A stretch of DNA of 64,000 bases. It comes from Pseudomonas oryzihabitans NBRC 102199. Its GTDB lineage: Bacteria; Pseudomonadota; Gammaproteobacteria; Pseudomonadales; Pseudomonadaceae. The stretch lies in the NCBI RefSeq assembly GCF_000730625.1, contig NZ_BBIT01000002.1, forward strand, positions 1 to 64,000. The letters are read 5' to 3'. The notes beneath the pieces are model-generated. The model had not been told where the DNA came from. It saw nothing but the letters and a program-made list of their open reading frames with translations, and made no database searches. Shown one piece after another: positions 1 through 9,727 of this stretch. How positions within the stretch are numbered: position 1 is the first letter of the stretch; every line of letters begins with the position of its first letter. Made by a program: the position numbers and the translations under genes.

Positions 1-24
1 GCGATCACCAAAACACCGATGTCT

Positions 25-66
25 TGTAGGATCGGCCGCATCGGCGGACCGCCATGGCCGCTATCA
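25..66. repeat. REP-like palindromic repeat, left-edge copy
   Basis: The segment begins TGTAGGATCGGCCGCATC and ends CCGCCATGGCCGCTATC. It nearly repeats the right half of the REP doublet at 6411-6490. Only one unit is clear here; a partner could lie left of the window. It sits just downstream of the fepB-like stop codon, a usual place for REP elements. Confidence 0.6.
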
Positions 67-103
67 GACTGCTCGCCTAGAAACCTCACAGTAACTGTTC
101 TGT

Positions 104-1072
104 TCAGGGCTTGGCGTAGCGCTGCTCCAGACGATCCAGCAGCAGGTTGGCGCTGTAGGGGTCGAGACGGAAGGTCTCGGCGCCCAGGGCTTCCACGCGG
201 TTATCCTTGACCGCCGGCAGGTGCGCCAGCAGCGGATTGCTGCGTACCGCCTCGGCTTCCTTGGCGTCCGCGGCGAACAGCAGGAAGGTCTGGCCGGTGA
301 GACCGGTGGCGACGTTCTCGCCGGCCAGCTGGAGGATGTCGTGGCGCTGCCCCTGGCTATGGCCGGTCTCCAGCCCCGCTGGCAGTTTCGCCAGGGTGAA
401 GCCCAGGCTTTCCAGCAACTGGCCCTGGGAGGAGGCGGCGGTCCAGAGATTGGCCTGGCGCGTCGCCGGGTTGTAGACGAAGGCCGACACCGGTTGCGGC
501 GGCAGCTGCAGGCGCGCCTTGAGATCGGCGACGCGCCGGTCGAAGTCGCCGACCACCTTGCGGGCGGCGTCCTCGCGGCCGGTGGCCTGGCCGAGCAGTT
601 CCACCACCTGTTGCCAGCTGCGATTGTCGTAACCCACCACCAGCACCGGGGCGATGGCCTTGAGTTGCTCGACCAGCCGCAGCGCCGAGTCGTTGCCGGC
701 GGCGCTGACCAGGATTAGGTCCGGCGCCTCGGCGGCCACGGCTTCGGCATTGGCCTCGCCGATATACAGCCGCTTCACGTCGCGCTGCCTGGCGACCGCG
801 CCCCACTGGCGCAGGAAGCCCTGGTCATCGGCGAATCTGTTGTTGGGCGAGGTGGCGCCGCTGGCCACCACCGGCGCGCCGATGGCGAGCAGGGAGCCGG
901 TAAGGGTGACGCTGGTGGAGACGATGCGTTGCGGCTTGGCCGGCAGGGTCACCTGGCTGCCGTCGGCGCTGATCTGCCGCGGCCAGTCCGCCGCCTGAGC
1001 GGGACCACCCAGGGTCAGGGTGGCGACCGCCAGAGTGGTGAGAATGCGAAACACTGACAACAAGCTGAACAT
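104..1072 (-). CDS. fepB: FepB-like iron-siderophore ABC transporter substrate-binding protein
   Basis: A 322-aa periplasmic binding protein. The N-terminus has a hydrophobic stretch ending in AQA before AD, a classical signal peptide of about 27 residues. The body reads as a class III (BtuF/FhuD/FepB-type) fold: an early segment with PQRIVS, then [10 protein letters not shown] and a C-terminal helix-rich lobe. E. coli FepB is of similar length. It would deliver ferric catecholate siderophore to an inner-membrane permease that is not in this window. It is divergent from entCEBA, the same arrangement as fepB/entCEBA in E. coli, and a Fur box lies about 20 bp upstream of its ATG. The family is secure; that the ligand is a catecholate is inferred from the neighbours. 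Confidence 0.85.
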   Translation of the reverse strand: MFSLLSVFRILTTLAVATLTLGGPAQAADWPRQISADGSQVTLPAKPQRIVSTSVTLTGSLLAIGAPVVASGATSPNNRFADDQGFLRQWGAVARQRDVKRLYIGEANAEAVAAEAPDLILVSAAGNDSALRLVEQLKAIAPVLVVGYDNRSWQQVVELLGQATGREDAARKVVGDFDRRVADLKARLQLPPQPVSAFVYNPATRQANLWTAASSQGQLLESLGFTLAKLPAGLETGHSQGQRHDILQLAGENVATGLTGQTFLLFAADAKEAEAVRSNPLLAHLPAVKDNRVEALGAETFRLDPYSANLLLDRLEQRYAKP

Positions 1073-1091
1073 GGACGCCTTCCAGTTGTAA

Positions 1092-1110
1092 GATAATCAC
1101 TCTCATTTTC
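1092..1110 (-). promoter_or_regulatory. Fur box in front of the fepB-like gene
   Basis: GATAATCACTCTCATTTTC resembles the 19-bp Fur consensus GATAATGATAATCATTATC in its left half and in the TCATT of its right half. It lies 20 bp upstream of the fepB-like start codon. Iron repression is inferred from position and from the second box at 1311. Confidence 0.65.
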
Positions 1111-1310
1111 AAAGAACCACCCCCTGGGCAGCAAGTCGTTCCTTTCCAGTAGCCGACAGGGCCAGGGCAGGAGCCGTGGATCCGGTACCTGCCGGCGCTC
1201 TGCCAAGTGGAGATTCACCTGAGATTTCAATGGGTTGCTGGCCATTCGGCGAGATCGTTCGGTCCCTAACGAATTGACTTTCCGGCAGGCAACCTTTAGC
1301 TTCTGCTTAT

Positions 1311-1329
1311 TGATAAGCATTATCATTCG
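1311..1329 (+). promoter_or_regulatory. Fur box in front of entC
   Basis: TGATAAGCATTATCATTCG contains an almost complete Fur palindrome (GATAA, GCATTATC, ATT) and ends 17 bp before the entC ATG. A site this close to the start would block the promoter when Fur carries iron. It is the better of the two Fur boxes in this divergent region. Confidence 0.8.
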
Positions 1330-1346
1330 TGTAGAGGTCCATCGAA

Positions 1347-2534
1347 ATGACGAGCAAGAGGGCTGAGGTGGTCGGCGGAGTCGTTGCCGATCGTCGGGAA
1401 CAGGCCGCATTCCTGTTCCAGTCGGGTGATCGCGTCCTGCAGGGGCGGGGCATCTGTGCCCGGGTCGAGACACCGGCCAGTGGCGGCGCGCATCGGGACA
1501 GCCTGTTCCTACACGCCGTGGATGAGGCCTTCGCCCGTGCCCGCCAGGCCGGCATCGCCGAGCCGGTGATCATGGGTGCCATTCCCTTCGATACCACCAG
1601 GCCCTCCTGCCTCTATGTGCCTCGGGAGCATGCCTGGACTGCGCGCCCGGCGCCGGTCAGCAGCGCAGGGGTTGCCCCGGCGCAGGTGCGCGAGGTGCGC
1701 AACCTGCCCAGCGCGGACGGCTTCTGCCTGGCGGTGGAGGAGGCCATCGAGGCCTTCCGCCGTGGCGAGCTGAGCAAGGCGGTGCTGTCGCGCATCCAGG
1801 AGATCCGCCTGGCCGAGCCTGCCGACGTGGAGACCATCCTCGCCAATCTGGCGCGGCAGAATCCTACCGGCTATCAATTCCGCATCCCCACCGCCGAGGG
1901 CGGCGAGCTGGTCGGGGTCAGCCCCGAGTTGCTGGTGCGCAAACAGGGTGCCCAGGTCCATACCAATCCCCTGGCCGGTTCGGCCAGGCGCCGCGCCGAT
2001 CCGCAGGAAGACCAGCGCGTCGCCCGCGAGTTGCTGGAGTCCAGCAAGGACCACTACGAACATCGTCTGGTGATCGAGGACATCCGCGAGCAGCTGGCGC
2101 CGCTGTGCAGCCGGCTGGACGTACCCGAAGGCCCCTCGCTGCTCAGCACCAACGCCATGTGGCACCTGTCCACCGCCATCGACGGCGAGCTGGCCGACAG
2201 CCGCACCTCGGCGCTGCAACTCGCCTGCCGCCTGCATCCGACCCCGGCGGTGTGCGGCTTTCCCACGGCCGCGGCGCGCCAGTTGATCCAGCGCATCGAG
2301 CCCTTCGACCGCGGCCTGTTCACCGGCATGGTCGGCTGGTGCGATGCCCAGGGCAACGGCGAGTGGGTGGTCACCATCCGCTGCGGCACGGTGCAGGGCG
2401 ACTGGCTGCGGCTGTTCGCCGGTGCCGGCATCGTCGAAGCCTCCGACCCCGCGGCGGAGTGGGCCGAGGTTACCGCCAAACTGGGCACCATGCGTGCCGC
2501 CTGTGGATTGCTCGACGAGGAGAACCCCACGTGA
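1347..2534 (+). CDS. entC: Isochorismate synthase
   Basis: A 395-aa chorismate-binding enzyme (EntC/DhbC type) that converts chorismate to isochorismate, the first step towards 2,3-dihydroxybenzoate. The C-terminal two thirds carries family signatures: the [11 protein letters not shown] segment, PTGYQFRIP, the GSARRR loop followed by [13 protein letters not shown], the HLSTAIDG motif, and a glycine-rich [19 protein letters not shown] ending. The length matches EntC (about 390). It is the first gene of the operon; its stop overlaps the GTG start of entE by four bases, so the two are translationally coupled. The ATG lies just after the Fur box. The call is confident because the rest of the 2,3-DHB pathway follows immediately. 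Confidence 0.92.
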   Translation: MTSKRAEVVGGVVADRREQAAFLFQSGDRVLQGRGICARVETPASGGAHRDSLFLHAVDEAFARARQAGIAEPVIMGAIPFDTTRPSCLYVPREHAWTARPAPVSSAGVAPAQVREVRNLPSADGFCLAVEEAIEAFRRGELSKAVLSRIQEIRLAEPADVETILANLARQNPTGYQFRIPTAEGGELVGVSPELLVRKQGAQVHTNPLAGSARRRADPQEDQRVARELLESSKDHYEHRLVIEDIREQLAPLCSRLDVPEGPSLLSTNAMWHLSTAIDGELADSRTSALQLACRLHPTPAVCGFPTAAARQLIQRIEPFDRGLFTGMVGWCDAQGNGEWVVTIRCGTVQGDWLRLFAGAGIVEASDPAAEWAEVTAKLGTMRAACGLLDEENPT

Positions 2535-4156
2535 GTCTGGAATTCACCCACTGGCCGGACGACCTGGCGGCGCGCTATCGCGCCCTGGGTTACTGGCTCG
2601 ACCTGCCGATGACCGAGATCCTGGCGCGCAGCCGCGCGGCCCTGCCGGACGCGCCGGCGATCCTCTGCGGCGAGCGGCAGCTGAGCTATGCCGAGCTGGA
2701 CGAGCGCTCCAGTCGCCTGGCCGCCCACCTGCAGGCCGCCGGGCTGCGCCGCCACGACACGGCCCTGGTGCAGCTGCCCAACGTGGCCGAGTTCTACGTG
2801 GTGTTCTTTGCCCTGCTCAAGGCCGGCATCGCCCCGGTCAATGCGCTGTTCAGCCACCAGAAGCTGGAGTTGCTCGCCTATGCGCAGCAGATCCAGCCCC
2901 GGTTGCTGATCGCCTGCAGCGAGCACAACCTGTTCCGCGACGACAACTTCCTCGCCGAGTTGCGCGACGTGGCGCCGGGCCTCGGCGAGGTACTGCTGGA
3001 CGGCGCCGACGACGCGCGCAGCCTCCAGCAGCGCCTGGATACCCCGCTGGACGGTTTTCAGCTGACGCCCACCGCCGGTGGCGAGGTGGCCTTCTTCCAG
3101 CTATCCGGGGGCAGCACCGGCACGCCCAAGCTGATCCCGCGCACCCACAACGACTACTACTACAGCCTCAGACGCAGCGTCGAGATCTGCCGCCTGAGCC
3201 CGGCGACGCGCTTTCTCTGTGCGCTGCCGGCGGGCCACAACTACACCCTCAGCTCGCCCGGCGCGCTGGGCGTCTTCATCGCCGGCGGCTGCGTGGTCAT
3301 GGCCCGCGATCCCGAGCCGCTGCGCTGCTTCGCGCTGATCGAACGCCATCAGGTGGACTGGGTGGCCCTGGTGCCACCGGCGGTGGCGCTCTGGCTGCAG
3401 GCCGCGGCCGCGCCCGAGCAGCGTGCGCGACTCGCCAGCCTGCGCGTGGTGCAGGTGGGCGGTGCCAGCTTCGCCGAAGCCCAGGCCCGCCGCGTGCCCG
3501 AGGAGCTGGGCTGCCAGTTGCAGCAGGTGTTCGGCATGGCCGAAGGCCTGGTCAACTACACCCGCCTCGACGACGAACCCGAGCGCATCTTCACCACCCA
3601 GGGCCGGCCCATGAGCCCGGATGACGAAGTGCGCATCACCGACGAGGACGGCAATCCCGTGCCCGACGGCGAGCCCGGCCTGCTGTCCACCCGTGGCCCC
3701 TACACCTTCCGCGGCTACTACCGCAGCCCCGAGCACAACGCCCAGGTGTTCGACGCCGAGGGCTTCTATTTCTCCGGCGACGTGGTCCAGCGCGATGCCG
3801 CCGGCGACCTCAAGGTGGTCGGGCGGGTGAAGGACCAGATCAACCGCGGCGGTGAAAAGATCGCTGCCGCCGAGATCGAGGGCCTGCTGCTGCGCCATCC
3901 CGGCATCACCCACGCGGCCCTGGTCGCCATCGCCGACGACTTGATGGGCGAGAAGAGCTGCGCCTGCCTGGTGGTGAGCGATCCGGCGCTCAAGCCGGTG
4001 GCGCTGCGCCGCTACCTGCGCGAGCAGGGCGTGGCCGAGTACAAGCTGCCCGACCGTTTCCAGTTCCTTGACCAGCTGCCGCTCACCGCCGTCGGCAAAA
4101 TCGACAAGCGCCGCCTGCGCGAGCAGCTGCAGACCCCATCCACCGAGCGTTCCTAA
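2531..4156 (+). CDS. entE: 2,3-dihydroxybenzoate-AMP ligase
   Basis: A 541-aa stand-alone adenylation enzyme. It activates 2,3-dihydroxybenzoate with ATP and loads it on the aryl carrier domain of EntB. Visible signatures are the P-loop-like [18 protein letters not shown] (core A3), [11 protein letters not shown] (A5), [10 protein letters not shown] (A7), the hinge [14 protein letters not shown] (A8) and the catalytic lysine in TAVGKIDKR (A10). NYT before SSPGALG is typical of the EntE/DhbE aryl-acid group. I start it at GTG 2531, which overlaps the entC stop and gives [12 protein letters not shown], the usual N-terminus; longer readings enter entC. The stop is nine bases before entB. Confidence 0.93.
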   Translation: MSLEFTHWPDDLAARYRALGYWLDLPMTEILARSRAALPDAPAILCGERQLSYAELDERSSRLAAHLQAAGLRRHDTALVQLPNVAEFYVVFFALLKAGIAPVNALFSHQKLELLAYAQQIQPRLLIACSEHNLFRDDNFLAELRDVAPGLGEVLLDGADDARSLQQRLDTPLDGFQLTPTAGGEVAFFQLSGGSTGTPKLIPRTHNDYYYSLRRSVEICRLSPATRFLCALPAGHNYTLSSPGALGVFIAGGCVVMARDPEPLRCFALIERHQVDWVALVPPAVALWLQAAAAPEQRARLASLRVVQVGGASFAEAQARRVPEELGCQLQQVFGMAEGLVNYTRLDDEPERIFTTQGRPMSPDDEVRITDEDGNPVPDGEPGLLSTRGPYTFRGYYRSPEHNAQVFDAEGFYFSGDVVQRDAAGDLKVVGRVKDQINRGGEKIAAAEIEGLLLRHPGITHAALVAIADDLMGEKSCACLVVSDPALKPVALRRYLREQGVAEYKLPDRFQFLDQLPLTAVGKIDKRRLREQLQTPSTERS

Positions 4157-4164
4157 GGTTTCCC

Positions 4165-5028
4165 ATGGCTATTCCCCGTCTTGCCTCCTATCCCTTGCCC
4201 CAGCCCGACGGCTTCCCCGCCAACAAGGTGGACTGGACGCCCGTGGCCGATCGCGCCGTGCTGCTGATCCACGACATGCAGCGCTATTTCGTCGAATTCT
4301 ATGGCGACGACAGCCCGCTGATCGATCAGGTGGTGGCCAACATCGCCGCCCTGCGCGCCTGGGCCGATGCCCAGGGCGTGCCGGTGGTCTATACCGCCCA
4401 GCCCACCGACCAGCCGCCGGCCGATCGCGCCCTGCTCAACGACATGTGGGGCCCGGGCCTGACCCAGGCCGATCCCGCGCTGCAGCAGGTGGTGGACGCG
4501 CTGGCGCCCAAGGCTGACGACGTGGTGCTGACCAAGTGGCGCTACAGCGCCTTCCACCGTTCCAATCTGCAGGACCTGATGACCGAATGGCGGCGCGATC
4601 AGCTGATCGTCTGCGGCGTCTATGCCCATATCGGCTGCCTGACCACCTGCACCGATGCCTTCATGAGGGATATCCAGGCTTTCCTGATCGGCGACGCCGT
4701 GGCCGACTTCAGCGAGGAAGAGCACCGCATGGCGCTGCGCTACGTGGCGACCCGCTGCGGCAGCACCCTGAGTACCGCCCAGGTCACCGGCGCGGGTGCG
4801 GCCGTGCTCGATGAAGCCTGGCTGCGCGCCCAGGTCCAGCCGCTGCTGGACGCCGATGATGAAGCACCGGCGCTGGACGACAACCTCACCGATTTCGGCC
4901 TGGACTCGGTGCAGGTCATGACCCTGGTGGGCGAGTGGCAGAAGCGCGGTCTGCCGGTGACCTTCGCCGATCTCGCCGCCCAGCCGACCCTGCAGGGCTG
5001 GCTGGACCTGCTGCGCGCGCGCGCCTGA
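4165..5028 (+). CDS. entB: Isochorismatase with C-terminal aryl carrier domain
   Basis: A 287-aa bifunctional protein. Residues 1 to about 210 are an isochorismatase: AVLLIHDMQRYF with the catalytic Asp, KWRYSAFHRSNL, and VCGVYAHIGCLTTCTDA. It hydrolyses isochorismate to 2,3-dihydro-2,3-dihydroxybenzoate. Residues about 215-287 form an aryl carrier domain with the phosphopantetheine site FGLDSVQVM, where Ser248 should be modified (E. coli EntB uses Ser245). The carrier domain implies a downstream NRPS that condenses DHB with an amino acid or amine. No such NRPS and no phosphopantetheinyl transferase occur in this window. A GAGGAA ribosome site for entA follows the stop. Confidence 0.93.
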   Translation: MAIPRLASYPLPQPDGFPANKVDWTPVADRAVLLIHDMQRYFVEFYGDDSPLIDQVVANIAALRAWADAQGVPVVYTAQPTDQPPADRALLNDMWGPGLTQADPALQQVVDALAPKADDVVLTKWRYSAFHRSNLQDLMTEWRRDQLIVCGVYAHIGCLTTCTDAFMRDIQAFLIGDAVADFSEEEHRMALRYVATRCGSTLSTAQVTGAGAAVLDEAWLRAQVQPLLDADDEAPALDDNLTDFGLDSVQVMTLVGEWQKRGLPVTFADLAAQPTLQGWLDLLRARA

Positions 5029-5039
5029 GGAATCTGCTG

Positions 5040-5795
5040 ATGACGCAACTGGATTTCACCGGCAAGCGCGTCTGGGTGACCGGCGCAGGGCAGGGCATCG
5101 GGCTGCAGGTAGCGCGGCGCTTCCAGGCGGCGGGCGCCGAGGTGATCGGCCTCGACCGGCAATTCGCCGAGGGCAGCTATCCGTTCCGCACCCAGCTACT
5201 GGACGTCGCCGACGCGGCCCAGGTGGAGGAAGTCTGCCAGGCGCTGCTGGCGGAAGAGCGCCGCCTGGACGTGCTGGTCAATGGCGCCGGCGTGCTGCGC
5301 CTGGGCACCAGCGACAGCCTGAGCCTGGACGACTGGCAGGCGCTGCTGGACGTCAACGTCTCTGGACCCTTCTACCTGTTCCGCCAGCTGGTGCCGCTGT
5401 TCAAGGCCCAGGGCCGGGGCGCCATCGTCAACATCGCCTCCAACGCCGCCCATGTGCCGCGCCTGCAGATGGCCGGCTACTGCACCTCCAAGGCGGCGCT
5501 GGTGTCCCTGAGCCACTGCGTGGCCCTGGAACTGGCCGGGTCGGGCGTGCGCTGCAACGTGGTCTCGCCGGGCTCCACGGCGACCCCCATGCTGGCCGGC
5601 ATGCTCGGCTCGCCCGAGGGTTATCAACGCCTGGTGGACGGCCTACCGGAAGACTTCAAGCTGGGCATCCCGCTGCGCAAGATCGCCCAGCCCGACGAGA
5701 TCGCCAACACCGTGCTGTTCCTCGCCTCGGACCTGGCCAGCCATATCACCATGCAGGACATCGTGGTGGACGGCGGCGCGACCCTGGCGGCGTGA
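5040..5795 (+). CDS. entA: 2,3-dihydro-2,3-dihydroxybenzoate dehydrogenase
   Basis: A 251-aa short-chain dehydrogenase that oxidises 2,3-dihydro-DHB to 2,3-DHB with NAD. It has the Rossmann motif VTGAGQGIG near residue 13, NGAG at the end of strand 4, the catalytic serine in NIASNAA and the YCTSK (YxxxK) pair. The tail IVVDGGATLAA is typical of EntA. The reading frame extends further upstream into entB, but the ATG at 5040 follows a GAGGAA ribosome site and gives MTQLDFTGKRVWVTG, so I use it. It is the last gene of entCEBA; the next 700 bp carry only repeats. Confidence 0.92.
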   Translation: MTQLDFTGKRVWVTGAGQGIGLQVARRFQAAGAEVIGLDRQFAEGSYPFRTQLLDVADAAQVEEVCQALLAEERRLDVLVNGAGVLRLGTSDSLSLDDWQALLDVNVSGPFYLFRQLVPLFKAQGRGAIVNIASNAAHVPRLQMAGYCTSKAALVSLSHCVALELAGSGVRCNVVSPGSTATPMLAGMLGSPEGYQRLVDGLPEDFKLGIPLRKIAQPDEIANTVLFLASDLASHITMQDIVVDGGATLAA

Positions 5796-5807
5796 GAGGT
5801 TTTCGTC

Positions 5808-6307
5808 GGTTGGGTTGAGCGCCAGCGAAGCCCAACACGGCGGGTTCGACTCCGCCTGTTGGGCTTCGACGATGGGGCTGTCTCAACCCAACCTACGGCT
5901 TGCCTCGCGACCGATCCCGGGCTTGCCGCGGCAGAAGAAGCTGAACGCCTGCTCTCATAGCCCCCTCTCCCCTCGGGAGAGGGTTGGGGTGAGGGCGCCC
6001 CTCGCTAGGGAGCCCAGTGGAAAAGACTGCGCCGTTTTCCACGCTACGTGGCCGAGCGGTGCCGTAGGTTGGGTTGAGCGCCAGCTAAGCCCAACGCGAT
6101 GGGTTCGCCCCCGCCTGTTGGGCTTCGACGATGGGGCTGTCTAAACCCAACCTACGGCTTGCCTCGCGACCGATCCCGGGCTTGCCGGGGCGGAAAATCC
6201 TGAACGCCTGCTCGGATAGCCCCCTCTCCCCTCGGGAGAGGGTTGGGGTGAGGGCGCCCCTGGCTAGAAAGCCCAGTGGAAAAGGCTGCGCCGTTTTCCA
6301 CGCTACG
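5808..6307. repeat. Tandem duplication of a 259-bp composite repeat
   Basis: Copy 1 is about 5808-6066 and copy 2 about 6067-6307. They match almost base for base with scattered differences. Each copy contains, in order: a palindrome built on GTTGGGTTGAGCGCC and GTTGGGCTTCGACG; the spacer TTGCCTCGCGACCGATCCCG; the hairpin CCTCTCCCCTCGGGAGAGG; and a GGAAAA...TTTTCC palindrome ending in CGCTACG. Each sub-unit resembles dispersed intergenic repeats found in pseudomonads; here they are stacked and duplicated as a block. Confidence 0.85.
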
Positions 6308-6410
6308 GACTCAAAGATACGGCGGTGAACCGGGGCTCGACCGCTGGCAGCGGGAGAGTAGCCAGGTTGGTCTGAGTGATAGCGAAGCCCAGGGTATTGT
6401 CATGAAACGC

Positions 6411-6490
6411 ATCGCGGCCATGGGCCGCTCCTACAGTCTGTGCTCAACCTGTAGGAGCGGCCGCATCGGCGGACCGCCATGGCCGCGATT
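6411..6490. repeat. REP doublet (REPIN-like) downstream of rapA
   Basis: Left unit ATCGCGGCCATGGGCCGCTC and right unit GTAGGAGCGGCCGCATCGGC are in inverted orientation around a short spacer, and could form one large hairpin. The right unit is a variant with CGCATCGGCGGA in place of the plain CCATGG core and matches the copy at 25-66. Confidence 0.8.
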
Positions 6491-6527
6491 GGTATTGCTG
6501 AAGAGCTTCGCTAACGAAGCCCTCCAC

Positions 6528-9362
6528 TCAACCCGCCACCAGCACCCGGATCGCTTCCAGGCGCAGCGAGGCCTTGTCCAGGTAGGTCAGGCCTTCTTCG
6601 CGTTGCTGGCGCAGGCGGTCGATCTCGTCCTGGCGGACGCTGGAATTGACCGCGCGCAGGGCTTCCAGGCGGGCGATCTCTTCGTCCATCCCCGACAAAT
6701 AGGCCTGGCGGGCCTTGGCCACGCGTTCCTCGTGGCGGGGCAGGGCTTTGCCTTCGCCACCGCCGATCAGCTTGGCCAGGGAGTCGCGCTGGGCCTGGAC
6801 GAACTTGTTGGCACTGGTGCGCGGCACGCTTTCCAGCTGATCGTTGAGGGTCTCGAAGGCCACCCGGGCAGCCAGGTCGTTGCCGTTGGCGTCCAGCAGG
6901 CAGCGGATCGCCAGCGGCGGCAGGTAGCGGCCCAGTTGCAGGGCGCGCGGCGCCACCGCCTCGCTGATGTAGATCAGCTCCAGCAGCACGGTGCCCGGCT
7001 TGAGCGCCTTGTTCTTGATCAGCGCCACGGCGGTGTTGCCCATGGAGCCCGACAGCACCAGGTCCATGCCGCCCTGGGCCATGGGGTGCTCCCAGGTCAG
7101 GAACTGCATGTCTTCGCGGACCAGGGCCACGTTGCGGTCGTAGGTGATGGTCACGCCTTCGTCGTCGCCCAGGGGGAAGCCGGCGTCGAGCATCTTCTCG
7201 CTGGGCTTGAGAATCAGGGCGTTGTCGGAATGATCTTCGCTGTCGATGCCGAAGGCGTTGAACAGCTCTTCCATGTACATCGGCAGGGCGAACTGGTCGT
7301 CCTGTTCGAGGATGTCCTCGACCAGTTGCTCGCCGGCACCGGCGCCGGATGAATTGAGTTCCAGCAGGCGGTCACGGCCATTGTGCAGCTCGGCTTCCAG
7401 CGTTGCGCGCGCCTGGGCGCCCTGTTCCAGCAAGGCCTGCCAGGTGGCGTCGTCGCCACCGGCCAGCTGCTCGTCGAGCTCGCTGGCGAAGCGCGCCTGC
7501 AGGGCGCTGCCGGTGGGCGAGGTGGCCAGGAAGGCGTTCAGCGCCTGGTGGTACCACTGGAACTGACGCTCCTGGCGGCTGCCTTCGAGGTAGGGCACGT
7601 GCAGCTGGATGGTGTGGCGCTGACCGATCCGGTCAAGACGGCCGATGCGCTGCTCCAGCAGGTCCGGGTGGGCCGGCAGGTCGAACAGCACCAGGTGGTG
7701 GGCGAACTGGAAGTTGCGGCCCTCACTGCCGATCTCGGAGCAGATCAGCACCTGGGCGCCGAATTCCTCGTCGGCGAAGTAGGCGGCGGCGCGGTCGCGT
7801 TCGAGGATGCTCATGCCCTCGTGGAACACCGTGGCCGGGATGCCGGACTTCAGGCGCAGGGCGTCTTCCAGGTCCAGGGCGGTTTCCATGCGCGCGCAGA
7901 TGACCAGCACCTTGTGCGGCTTGAGCGCCTTGAGGGTGTCGATCAGCCACTCGACGCGGCCGTCGTGGCGCCACCAGCGGTCGTTGTCGTCTTCCGGGGC
8001 GAATTCGGTTTCCGGCTGCAGCGACTGGCCGGGCATGACGCCCTCGTCCAGGTAGGCATCCGGGAAGGGCAGGGCGTGGGCGTGCAGCTCGCGCTCGGGG
8101 AAACCCTTGACCGCGGCGCGGGTGTTGCGGAACAGCACGCGGCCGGTGCCGTGGCGATCCAGCAGCTCGCGCACCAGGCGCGCGCGGGCCTCGGCATCGC
8201 CGGCGGCGGCAGCGTTCAGCAGGGTCTCGCCTTCCTGGCCGAGGAAACCGCCGATGGCGTCCTGGGCGGCCGGGCTGAGGGCGCCGGCGTCGAGCAGTTC
8301 CTGCACGGCTTCGGCCACCGGGCGATAGTGCTGGGACTCCTGCTGGAAGGCGGCGAAGTCGTGGAAGCGGCTGGGATCGAGCAGGCGCAGGCGGGCGAAG
8401 TGGCTGTCCTGGCCCAGTTGCTCGGGCGTCGCGGTCAGCAGCAGCACGCCGGGGATGACCTCGCCCAGTTGCTCGACCAGGCTGTATTCGCGGCTGGCGC
8501 CCTCGGGGTGCCAGACCAGGTGGTGGGCTTCATCGACCACCAACAGGTCCCAGCCGGCGGCGAAGGCGGCATCCTGGGCCTTTTCGTCACGCACCAGCCA
8601 GTCCAGGGAGACCAGGGCGAGCTGGGCGTCCTCGAAGGGGTTGCCCTCTTCGCTGGCCATGAAGCGCTCGGCGTCGAACAGCGCCACTTCCAGGTTGAAG
8701 CGGCGGCGCATCTCCACCAGCCACTGGTGCTGGAGATTTTCCGGGACCAGGATCAGCACGCGGCTGGCGCGACCGCTGAGCAGCTGGCGATGGATCACCA
8801 GGCCGGCTTCGATGGTCTTGCCCAGGCCCACTTCGTCGGCCAGCAGGACGCGCGGCGCGACCCGGTCGGCCACGCTGCGGGCGATGTGCAACTGGTGCGG
8901 GATCGGCTGGGCGCGGGCGCCGCCCAGGCCCCAGAGGCTGGATTGCAGCAGGCGGTTGCGGTGCTCGTGGGTGTGGTAGCGCAGGCCGAACCAGGGCAGG
9001 GGATCGATCTGCCCGGCGAACAGGCGGTCGCTGGCCAGGCGGAACTGGATGAAGTTCGACAGCTGGGCCTCGGGCACGCTGCGTGCCTCGCGCTCGGCGG
9101 TGAAGCCGTGGTACGTCAGCAGGCCGTCCTCTTCGGAGACCTCGCGCACGGTGAGCTTCCAGCCCTCGAAATGGGTCACCTCGTCGCCCGGGGCGAAGCG
9201 CACCCGGGTCAGCGGGGCGTTGCGCTGGGCATACTGGCGCGTCTCACCGGTGGCTGGATAGAGCACCGTGAGCAGGCGGCCGTCCAGGGCCAGGATGGTT
9301 CCCAGGCCCAGTTCGGCCTCACTGTCACTGATCCAGCGTTGTCCCGGTTGATGTGACGCCAT
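6528..9362 (-). CDS. rapA: RNA polymerase-associated ATPase RapA (HepA)
   Basis: A 944-aa SWI2/SNF2-type ATPase that binds RNA polymerase and helps recycle it after termination; E. coli RapA has 968 residues. The N-terminus carries the tandem Tudor/KOW-like region ([22 protein letters not shown]). The helicase core has Walker [14 protein letters not shown] near residue 180, DEAHH near 280, [10 protein letters not shown] (motif III), and the C-terminal lobe with [36 protein letters not shown] and [11 protein letters not shown] (motif VI). The C-terminal third is the Rpo-binding domain. It is divergent from the small gene at 9468 with about 105 bp between. Nothing looks broken. Confidence 0.95.
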   Translation of the reverse strand: MASHQPGQRWISDSEAELGLGTILALDGRLLTVLYPATGETRQYAQRNAPLTRVRFAPGDEVTHFEGWKLTVREVSEEDGLLTYHGFTAEREARSVPEAQLSNFIQFRLASDRLFAGQIDPLPWFGLRYHTHEHRNRLLQSSLWGLGGARAQPIPHQLHIARSVADRVAPRVLLADEVGLGKTIEAGLVIHRQLLSGRASRVLILVPENLQHQWLVEMRRRFNLEVALFDAERFMASEEGNPFEDAQLALVSLDWLVRDEKAQDAAFAAGWDLLVVDEAHHLVWHPEGASREYSLVEQLGEVIPGVLLLTATPEQLGQDSHFARLRLLDPSRFHDFAAFQQESQHYRPVAEAVQELLDAGALSPAAQDAIGGFLGQEGETLLNAAAAGDAEARARLVRELLDRHGTGRVLFRNTRAAVKGFPERELHAHALPFPDAYLDEGVMPGQSLQPETEFAPEDDNDRWWRHDGRVEWLIDTLKALKPHKVLVICARMETALDLEDALRLKSGIPATVFHEGMSILERDRAAAYFADEEFGAQVLICSEIGSEGRNFQFAHHLVLFDLPAHPDLLEQRIGRLDRIGQRHTIQLHVPYLEGSRQERQFQWYHQALNAFLATSPTGSALQARFASELDEQLAGGDDATWQALLEQGAQARATLEAELHNGRDRLLELNSSGAGAGEQLVEDILEQDDQFALPMYMEELFNAFGIDSEDHSDNALILKPSEKMLDAGFPLGDDEGVTITYDRNVALVREDMQFLTWEHPMAQGGMDLVLSGSMGNTAVALIKNKALKPGTVLLELIYISEAVAPRALQLGRYLPPLAIRCLLDANGNDLAARVAFETLNDQLESVPRTSANKFVQAQRDSLAKLIGGGEGKALPRHEERVAKARQAYLSGMDEEIARLEALRAVNSSVRQDEIDRLRQQREEGLTYLDKASLRLEAIRVLVAG

Positions 9363-9467
9363 GTGGAAGCTTCTCCCCAGCTATCAAAAAGCCGGCTATT
9401 TTAGCGAAAGCGGAGTCAGAAGCCTAACGCGCTCTTTGCCGCAGTCCGCGAATTCGAGGTCCTCGTC

Positions 9468-9725
9468 ATGATCCCCATCGTTCCGCCCCTGGGCGTGACC
9501 CCACCCAACCAGCTGGATCCGGCGCCCGTGCGCCCCGTGGTCGCGCCGGTGACGGCACCTGCCGAAACGGCGCACGCCCCGCTGGAGGACGAAGCGACCC
9601 TGGATCGCGAGGCGCGCCGCCGCCGCCGGCAGCGCGAAGCCCTGCGCCAGGGCCTCGGCGCCGAACGTGCCCAGGCCCTGGAAGAGCCGGAGCAGGTGGG
9701 CGCCCAGGTGGATCTGCGGGTCTAG
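9468..9725 (+). CDS. Small hypothetical protein, proline-rich head and arginine-rich middle
   Basis: 85 aa, function not recognised. Residues 1-40 are rich in Pro, Val and Ala and look disordered. Residues 45-65 form a strongly basic helix (EARRRRRQREALRQGL), and the C-terminus is acidic and polar. The ATG follows GAGG about ten bases upstream. The stop is two bases before alkB, so the two are probably one transcript starting in the rapA-divergent interval. Codon use (GC-rich third positions) is like the neighbours, which supports real coding. Confidence 0.7.
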   Translation: MIPIVPPLGVTPPNQLDPAPVRPVVAPVTAPAETAHAPLEDEATLDREARRRRRQREALRQGLGAERAQALEEPEQVGAQVDLRV

Positions 9726-9727
9726 CC

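Larger units (their letters stand above)
5796..6527. other. Gene-free repeat-rich interval between entA and rapA
   Basis: I see no convincing gene in these 732 bp. The interval holds a tandem duplication of about 259 bp (5808-6307) and a REP doublet (6411-6490), with about 100 bp of unassigned sequence between them. Open frames here translate the repeat units themselves and give no recognisable protein. Confidence 0.8.

Noticed and set aside
5815-6328. Two open frames of 109 and 65 codons between entA and rapA
   Set aside because: They translate the two copies of the tandem repeat and its hairpins; the products resemble each other only because the DNA repeats do.
7383-9356. 657-codon open frame opposite rapA
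   Set aside because: It is the antisense shadow of a well-conserved ATPase; high GC leaves few stops. The product is Gln/His/Gly-rich with no domain.
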